From contig JALVUH010000054.1 of NCBI GenBank assembly GCA_027035735.1, positions 1-9,821 of the forward strand: 9,821 bases of DNA, given 5' to 3'. Numbering within the stretch: position 1 is the first letter of the stretch; each line of letters starts with the position of its first letter. Both the position numbers and the translations under genes were made by a program. Shown here one piece after another: positions 5,080 to 9,821 of the stretch. Source of the stretch: Nautiliaceae bacterium. GTDB taxonomy: Bacteria > Campylobacterota > Campylobacteria > Campylobacterales > Nautiliaceae. The notes below the pieces were generated by a model. The model searched no databases. It was not told where the DNA came from and was given only the letters and a program-made list of their open reading frames with translations.

Positions 5080-7459
5080 TTTGCAAGAATTATTGGAAGA
5101 CTTCCTTGTAGAAGCATTTGAAATGATTGAGGAGATGGACCAGGATTTAGTAGAGCTTGAAAACAATCCTGATGATTTAGAACTTCTTAATAAAATATTT
5201 AGAGTTGCTCATACTATTAAAGGAAGTGGAAGCTTTTTAAATTTTGATAAGTTGACTCATTTAACTCATCATATGGAAGCGGTGCTTGATAAAGCAAGAA
5301 AAGGTGAGCTTAAAATAACACCTGAGATTATGGATGTTATTTTAGAATCTGTTGATGCTATGAAAGCGATTTTGGAATATATAAGAGATCATGGAGATGA
5401 TAGCTCACCTGATGTTGATATAGAACCAATTGTGAAAAAATTAGATGCAATAGTAAATGGTAATCAACAATCTCAAACTCAAAAAGAAGAAAAAAAAGAA
5501 GCTCCAAAAACTGTTGGAGGTATTAATTTAGATGAAATAAATCCTGATAATTTAGATGAACTTGATTTAAGTTCTCTATCACCAGAAGAACTTGACCAAG
5601 TATTAGAAAAATTAGTAGAAGATATGAATACATCTCCTGAAGAAGAGGGAATTGAAGAAGTAGAAATAGTAGAAGAAAACAAAGAAGATACAGGAGAGAA
5701 AAAAGAAGAAAATAAAGAAGATAAAAAAGAAGAAAACAAAGAAATTGAGAAAAAAGAGAGTGAAACTTTACCATCTAAAAAAACTTCTACTGAAGTTACA
5801 AAAGAAGAGCAAAAAAAAGATTTACAAAAGAAAATTATTTCTACTAAAGAACAAACAATTAGGGTAGATGTAAAAAGACTTGATCAGCTTATGAACTTAA
5901 TAGGTGAGCTTGTACTAGCTAAAAATAGACTTATTAAAATTTATAATGATGTAGAAGAGAGATATGAAGGAGAAAAATTTTTAGAAGAACTAAATCAAGT
6001 AGTATCTAGCATATCTATTGTAACAACAGATCTTCAAATAGCAGTAATGAAGACAAGAATGCTTCCTATTGGAAAAGTATTTAATAAATTCCCTAGACTT
6101 GTTAGAGATCTTTCTCGTGAGCTTGGTAAAAAAGTTAGACTTATAATTGAAGGTGAAGATACAGAGCTTGATAAATCAATTATTGAAGAAATTGGAGACC
6201 CGCTTGTTCATATGATTAGAAATGCAATTGATCATGGAATTGAACCACCTGAAGAGAGAAGAAAACTTGGTAAACCAGAAGAGGGAACTATATGGCTTAG
6301 AGCTTATAATGAAGGCAATATGATTGTAATTGAGATAAAAGATGATGGTAGGGGAATGGACCCTGAAAAATTAAAGAAAAAAGCAATTGAGAAAGGAATT
6401 ATTACTCCTCAAGAAGCGGAAAATATGAGTGATAAAGAAGCATTTATGCTTATATTTAAACCTGGATTTTCTACTGCAGATAAAGTTACTAGTGTATCTG
6501 GTCGTGGTGTAGGTATGGATGTAGTTAAGACAAATATTGAAAAATTAAATGGTATTATTGAAGTAGATTCAGTTCCTGGTAAAGGGACTACATTTAAACT
6601 AAAAATTCCATTAACTCTTGCTATTATTCAAGCACTTTTAGTTGCATCTCAAGAAGATTTATTTGCAGTGCCACTTTCAAATGTTATTGAAACTGTAAGA
6701 ATTGTAGAAGAAGATATTTATACGATTGAGGGAAGAAGTGTATTAAAGCTTAGAGATGAAGTATTGCCTCTTGTAAATATGGCGGATATTTTTAATATTG
6801 AGAAAGTACTTATGCCAGAGAAATATTTATATGTAGTAATTCTTGGACTTGGTGCGACTAAAATAGGACTTATTGTAGATAGATTTATTGGGCAAGAAGA
6901 GATAGTTATTAAATCTTTAGGAGAATTTTTAAAAGGACTTCCAGGTATTGCTGGAGCAACTATTAGAGGTGATGGTAGAGTTACTTTAATTGTGGATGTA
7001 GCTAGCCTTATGAAGTTAGCAAAAGAGACACATAATAAAAAACTAGTAACAGATTCATTAAAAGAAGTTAAAAAGAAAAAAGAAAAACCAAGTGATTATA
7101 CTGTTATGATTGTGGATGATTCTCCTATGGATAGAAAAATTATGAGACAAGCACTTGAAGAATTAGGAGTAAATATTATAGAAGCAAAAGATGGACTTGA
7201 AGCATTAAATTTATTAAAACAAAATGATATAGATGCAATGCTAATTGATATTGAAATGCCAAGAATGGATGGATATACTTTAGCTCAAGAGATTAGAAAA
7301 TACAACAAATATAGAAAATTACCTCTTATTGCAGTAACAAGTAGAGCTACAAAAGCTGATAGAGTAAGAGGTGTGGAAGTTGGAATGAATGAATATATTA
7401 CAAAACCTTATACAAAAGAGTATTTGCAAAATGTTATAAGAAGAAATTTAAAATTATAA
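5072..7459 (+). CDS. cheA: Chemotaxis histidine kinase CheA with fused C-terminal receiver
   Basis: CheA autophosphorylates under receptor control and passes phosphate to receivers that steer the flagellar motor. The order of domains in this 795-residue protein is as follows. P1 histidine phosphotransfer (about 1-128) has phospho-His47 in AHTIKGSG. An acidic/lysine-rich linker follows (about 132-260). P3 dimerisation (about 262-330) includes RLDQLMNLIGELVLAKNRL. P4 kinase has the N box around HMIRNAIDHG (380-389), DDGRGMD (424-430), FKPGFST (462-468), GRGVGMDVV (477-485) and GKGTTF (503-508). P5 is CheW-like (about 514-650). A receiver (about 676-795) has Asp682/683, acceptor Asp726, Thr756 and Lys778-Pro. 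I see no P2 CheY-binding domain; the linker occupies its place. The receiver fusion is typical of Campylobacterota CheA and may compete with CheY for phosphate. All catalytic residues appear intact. Confidence 0.96.
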   Translation: MDDLQELLEDFLVEAFEMIEEMDQDLVELENNPDDLELLNKIFRVAHTIKGSGSFLNFDKLTHLTHHMEAVLDKARKGELKITPEIMDVILESVDAMKAILEYIRDHGDDSSPDVDIEPIVKKLDAIVNGNQQSQTQKEEKKEAPKTVGGINLDEINPDNLDELDLSSLSPEELDQVLEKLVEDMNTSPEEEGIEEVEIVEENKEDTGEKKEENKEDKKEENKEIEKKESETLPSKKTSTEVTKEEQKKDLQKKIISTKEQTIRVDVKRLDQLMNLIGELVLAKNRLIKIYNDVEERYEGEKFLEELNQVVSSISIVTTDLQIAVMKTRMLPIGKVFNKFPRLVRDLSRELGKKVRLIIEGEDTELDKSIIEEIGDPLVHMIRNAIDHGIEPPEERRKLGKPEEGTIWLRAYNEGNMIVIEIKDDGRGMDPEKLKKKAIEKGIITPQEAENMSDKEAFMLIFKPGFSTADKVTSVSGRGVGMDVVKTNIEKLNGIIEVDSVPGKGTTFKLKIPLTLAIIQALLVASQEDLFAVPLSNVIETVRIVEEDIYTIEGRSVLKLRDEVLPLVNMADIFNIEKVLMPEKYLYVVILGLGATKIGLIVDRFIGQEEIVIKSLGEFLKGLPGIAGATIRGDGRVTLIVDVASLMKLAKETHNKKLVTDSLKEVKKKKEKPSDYTVMIVDDSPMDRKIMRQALEELGVNIIEAKDGLEALNLLKQNDIDAMLIDIEMPRMDGYTLAQEIRKYNKYRKLPLIAVTSRATKADRVRGVEVGMNEYITKPYTKEYLQNVIRRNLKL
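5672..5743 (+). repeat. Short in-frame tandem repeats in the CheA linker
   Basis: Two 21-nt copies, at 5699-5719 and 5723-5743, differ at a single base (a silent T/C in an Asn codon) and encode KKEENKE twice, spaced by one Asp codon. A third, partial copy at 5672-5686 encodes EENKE and is identical to the last 15 nt of the second full copy. All offsets (24 and 27 nt) are multiples of three, so gain or loss by slippage would change the linker length without breaking the frame. Confidence 0.75.
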
Positions 7460-7462
7460 AGG
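7458..7462 (+). promoter_or_regulatory. Ribosome binding site of cheW
   Basis: AAAGG spans the cheA stop codon and lies 6 nt before the ATG at 7469. It fits the chosen start and tight coupling with cheA. Confidence 0.55.
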
Positions 7463-7468
7463 TAAACA

Positions 7469-7984
7469 ATGGGTGGACTTAATGATATTATAAAAAAACA
7501 ACAAGAAGCTCTAAATAAACCTGAAGAAGATAAAATAGAAGAAGTTGAACAATTAGTTGGATTTATTGTGGGAGAAGAGGAGTTTGCAGTTCCAATTCTT
7601 TCAATTCAAGAGATTATCAAACCAATTGAGTGGACAAGAGTCCCATTTGTACCTGATTATGTTTTGGGCGTATTTAATTTAAGGGGTAATGTTTTACCTT
7701 TGATTGATTTGAGGAAAAAATTTCATGCTCCTAGTGCAGAAATTGATGAAAATACTAGATTTATAGTGATGAAAATAAAAGGTGAAGATGTAGCATTTGT
7801 AATTGATAAATTAACTTCTGCTATTAGAATTCCTAAAAAAAATATACTTCCTCCACCAGAAACATATTCAAATGAAGATGATATTATTGCAGGAGTTGGA
7901 AGACTTGATGATGGAAGGATTATTACAATATTAAAAGTTGATAATTTAATAAAAAGAGAAGAGATAGTTCCTGAGAGAGACTAA
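7469..7984 (+). CDS. cheW: Chemotaxis adaptor protein CheW
   Basis: CheW bridges the cytoplasmic tips of chemoreceptors and the P5 domain of CheA, building the signalling array. The 171-residue protein is a single CheW domain (about 27-165) after a charged N-terminal extension of about 25 residues (IIKKQQEALNKPEED). Typical segments are FAVPILSIQEIIKP (39-52), LGVFNLRGNVLPLIDLRKKF (66-85, with the conserved Arg72) and AGVGRLDDGRIITIL (141-155). It lacks the receiver that CheV has, so the two adaptors are distinct. It follows cheA by 9 bp and is the last gene of the rightward run. Its TAA at 7982-7984 overlaps the stop of the opposing speA gene, leaving no room for an intergenic terminator. 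The assignment is secure. Confidence 0.96.
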   Translation: MGGLNDIIKKQQEALNKPEEDKIEEVEQLVGFIVGEEEFAVPILSIQEIIKPIEWTRVPFVPDYVLGVFNLRGNVLPLIDLRKKFHAPSAEIDENTRFIVMKIKGEDVAFVIDKLTSAIRIPKKNILPPPETYSNEDDIIAGVGRLDDGRIITILKVDNLIKREEIVPERD

Positions 7985-9807
7985 TCTTTTAAATAGACCA
8001 TATCATTAAGTAATAAAAATAATTCTCCTAAAATCTCTTTTTTATTTTCTTCATCAAGTTTTGTATTTTCAATTCTGTTTTTTAATTCTCTTTCTATTTC
8101 ATCTATATCATAATCTAAATCTATTAAAATTTCTCTAATTTTTTGAGTAGGTTCAAGGAACTCTATTTCATAATTTCCTTCACTATCAAAATTTACAATT
8201 GCTTCATTTGTATAGCTAAATAGATTATGTTTCATCCCTAATATTTCTTGATAAGCACCTACTAAAAAAAATCCTAAATAGTAATCTTCTTTATTCAAAT
8301 CTACATCATGAAGATATAAAGGATACTCTTTGCTAAAAGGTATTTCTCCATCACTATCACAAGTAATATCCCAGATAGTTGCGCTTCTATTAGGTGTAAT
8401 ATTTAATTTTGTAAGAGGCATTATTGGAAATCTTTGTCCTAATCCCCAAAAGTCAGGTAAACTTTGAAAAATTGAAAAGTTAGCTAAGTATTTTTCTTGA
8501 AATTTTTCATTTATTGCTTTTAAATCTTTATTTTTGAATCCTTTAAATGTTGCAAAATTAATTGCTTTTTTAATAATTAAATGAGTTAAAATTTCACTAT
8601 TGCTTCTATCAATTAAATCAATAAATCCTAAATCAAATAAAGTTAAAAGCGATTCAAAATGATCAAGTGCGTCATGAAAATATTCAATGTAGTTATTTTC
8701 ATTTATTGTTTTATATAAATCATAAAGTTCCTCTACTAAATCTGGATTTTTGTCTTTAAGTTTTAGAGATTTTTCCGTATATTCTTGTGAAAAAAGTTCA
8801 ATTACAGGAGCTATAAGTATAGTTGAAGGAGAAGCTATAAATCTTCCGCTCTCAGTAAAAATATCTGGCATTGGAACATTTTTTTTGTTTGATATTTCTT
8901 TGAGAAGATATATTACATCATTGCTAAATTCTTCAATAGAGTAGTTTTTATCTCTTTTATCTTCCCACTGAGAATATTCTATTGCTAAACCACCTCCAAT
9001 ATTTATAGCACTTAAATTTTTAGCTCCCATTTTTCTAAGGTCTGCATAGATATTTCCAGCTTCTCTTATTGCTTTTTTTAGAGGAGAGATATCATTTATT
9101 TGACTTCCTATATGAAAATGAATCATTTTTAGTTTATCTAAAATATCTTCTTTTTTCATAATTTCAATTGCTTCAATAATTTCAGTAGAACTAAGTCCAA
9201 ATTTTGATTCAATTCCTCCGCTCTTTGCCCATATACCAACTCCACTTGTATGAAGACGAATTCTAATTCCTATATTTATAGGCATAGAGTGATATTCTTG
9301 ACTAACTTCAATGATTGATTTTAATTCATTAAGCCCTTCAATAGTAATCGTTACATCATATCCCATAAATCCTGCAATAAATGCAAGGCGTATCATATCT
9401 TTATCTTTAAAACCATTAATAGTAATTGGAGCTTTTATATCATTATAAGTCATTGCCAAGATAAGCTCAGCTTTGCTTCCAGCTTCAAGTCCATAGTTAT
9501 ATTTTTTGGCTATTTTAATAAGAGGTTTTACAAATGTAGGAAATTGATTAACTTTTAGAGGAAATACAGCTTTAAACTCTCCTTTATAATTAAACTCTTT
9601 CATAGCTTTTTTAAAAGAGTTATAAAGTGAATTTATCTGTTTTCTTATAAGATGAGGAAAACGTAAAAGAATTGGTCCTTGAAAACCTCTCTCTTCAATT
9701 TCTTTTACTATATCAATAAGTGCAGGCTGGTTTCCATAATTTATTTTTAAAACTCCATTTTCTATAAAAAAGTTATTTGCTCCCCAAATATCAATTCCAT
9801 AATTCAT
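7981..9807 (-). CDS. speA: Biosynthetic arginine decarboxylase
   Basis: SpeA converts arginine to agmatine and CO2 with pyridoxal phosphate (PLP), the first step of the agmatine route to putrescine and spermidine. The 608-residue protein (E. coli has 658) is a fold-III, alanine-racemase-like PLP enzyme. The PLP lysine is Lys85 in FPLKVNQ. HFHIGSQ (230-236), the phosphate-binding GGG (271-273), TESGR (318-322) and the substrate-site CDSDG (483-487) follow in order. VGAYQEILGMKHNLF (516-530) is also typical of the SpeA C-terminal domain. An AAAGG at 9814-9818 on the same strand lies 6 nt upstream of the ATG at 9805-9807. It starts as E. coli SpeA-like proteins do, with a short lead before the W-G-x-x-x-F motif (WGANNFFIENG). 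The gene converges on cheW, and their stop codons share bases. Its promoter lies outside the window. Confidence 0.95.
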   Translation of the reverse strand: MNYGIDIWGANNFFIENGVLKINYGNQPALIDIVKEIEERGFQGPILLRFPHLIRKQINSLYNSFKKAMKEFNYKGEFKAVFPLKVNQFPTFVKPLIKIAKKYNYGLEAGSKAELILAMTYNDIKAPITINGFKDKDMIRLAFIAGFMGYDVTITIEGLNELKSIIEVSQEYHSMPINIGIRIRLHTSGVGIWAKSGGIESKFGLSSTEIIEAIEIMKKEDILDKLKMIHFHIGSQINDISPLKKAIREAGNIYADLRKMGAKNLSAINIGGGLAIEYSQWEDKRDKNYSIEEFSNDVIYLLKEISNKKNVPMPDIFTESGRFIASPSTILIAPVIELFSQEYTEKSLKLKDKNPDLVEELYDLYKTINENNYIEYFHDALDHFESLLTLFDLGFIDLIDRSNSEILTHLIIKKAINFATFKGFKNKDLKAINEKFQEKYLANFSIFQSLPDFWGLGQRFPIMPLTKLNITPNRSATIWDITCDSDGEIPFSKEYPLYLHDVDLNKEDYYLGFFLVGAYQEILGMKHNLFSYTNEAIVNFDSEGNYEIEFLEPTQKIREILIDLDYDIDEIERELKNRIENTKLDEENKKEILGELFLLLNDMVYLKD

Positions 9808-9813
9808 TTTAAA

Positions 9814-9818
9814 CCTTT
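9814..9818 (-). promoter_or_regulatory. Ribosome binding site of speA
   Basis: AAAGG on the minus strand, 6 nt upstream of the ATG at 9805-9807. Only 14 bases upstream of the start are in the window, so no promoter can be assessed. Confidence 0.6.
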
Positions 9819-9821
9819 ATA

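Noticed and set aside
5479..5774. Two minus-strand ORFs of 83-86 codons, rich in Ser/Phe or Leu/Phe
   Set aside because: They are the complement of the Glu/Lys-rich linker of cheA. The low-complexity GAA/AAA codons give TTC/TTT-rich reverse frames that lack stops. There is no ribosome binding site and no family resemblance.
7962..7990. Possible terminator hairpin at the end of cheW (AGATAG and CTAATCT arms, then TTTT)
   Set aside because: The stem is about six AU-rich pairs with a bulge and a 13-nt loop, too weak to call as an intrinsic terminator.
7951..8042. Perfect 9-bp inverted repeat, AAAAAGAGA and TCTCTTTTT, spanning the cheW/speA junction
   Set aside because: The loop is 74 nt and the arms are simple A/T-rich sequence, expected by chance in DNA of this composition.
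8750..8944. Plus-strand ORF of 64 codons
   Set aside because: It lies wholly inside the well-supported speA gene on the other strand and shows no recognisable motif or ribosome binding site.
1..9821. CRISPR array, tRNA or rRNA gene, insertion sequence, phage or defence island
   Set aside because: No array of spaced repeats, transposase-like ORF or terminal inverted repeats was seen, and nearly every base is inside a recognised coding gene, leaving no space for RNA genes.

Overview
The window is gene-dense, very AT-rich bacterial chromosome with no foreign or mobile DNA that I can see. The protein families, the codon use and the gene order (lpxB-greA-dut, then cheV-cheA-cheW with a receiver fused to CheA) point to Campylobacterota (Epsilonproteobacteria). 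From memory, lpxB-greA-dut resembles Helicobacter, and lpxB-greA near cheV-cheA-cheW resembles Campylobacter. A deep-branching, possibly thermophilic group such as Nautiliales would fit, but that placement is inference and was not checked.

Layout: bases 1-7984 are read left to right as one uninterrupted run. It begins with the 3' end of a RecB/AddA-type nuclease gene (1-378), followed by an unrecognised 40-residue lysine-rich ORF (379-501). Then come lpxB (lipid A disaccharide synthase), greA (transcript cleavage factor), dut (dUTPase), argC (arginine synthesis), an LpxH-like metallophosphoesterase, and the chemotaxis core cheV, cheA and cheW. No gap in this run exceeds 9 bp. Four junctions overlap, two by 4 bp (ATGA) and two by 8 bp. 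Most starts have an AAGGA-type ribosome binding site inside or at the end of the upstream gene. This is the layout of a long polycistronic unit with translational coupling. No promoter or terminator is evident, and no stretch over 300 bases lacks a gene.

Bases 7981-9807 hold speA, biosynthetic arginine decarboxylase, on the opposite strand. It converges on cheW so tightly that the two stop codons overlap. Its ribosome binding site lies in the last bases of the window, and its promoter is outside.

How the genes work together: LpxB and the LpxH-like enzyme would catalyse consecutive steps of lipid A synthesis, in which LpxH makes lipid X and LpxB joins lipid X to UDP-diacylglucosamine. CheV, CheA and CheW form the receptor-coupled signalling core, with receiver domains on both CheV and CheA. 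ArgC makes arginine, and SpeA turns arginine into agmatine for polyamines. The remaining genes serve replication and transcription fidelity. The content is ordinary core metabolism and signalling, and I found no convincing new multi-gene system. The items most worth a second look are the small coupled ORF, the AT-extreme LpxH-like gene with its lid-like insert, the repeat-built linker in CheA, the altered N-terminal motif of LpxB, and the stop-on-stop convergence of cheW and speA.
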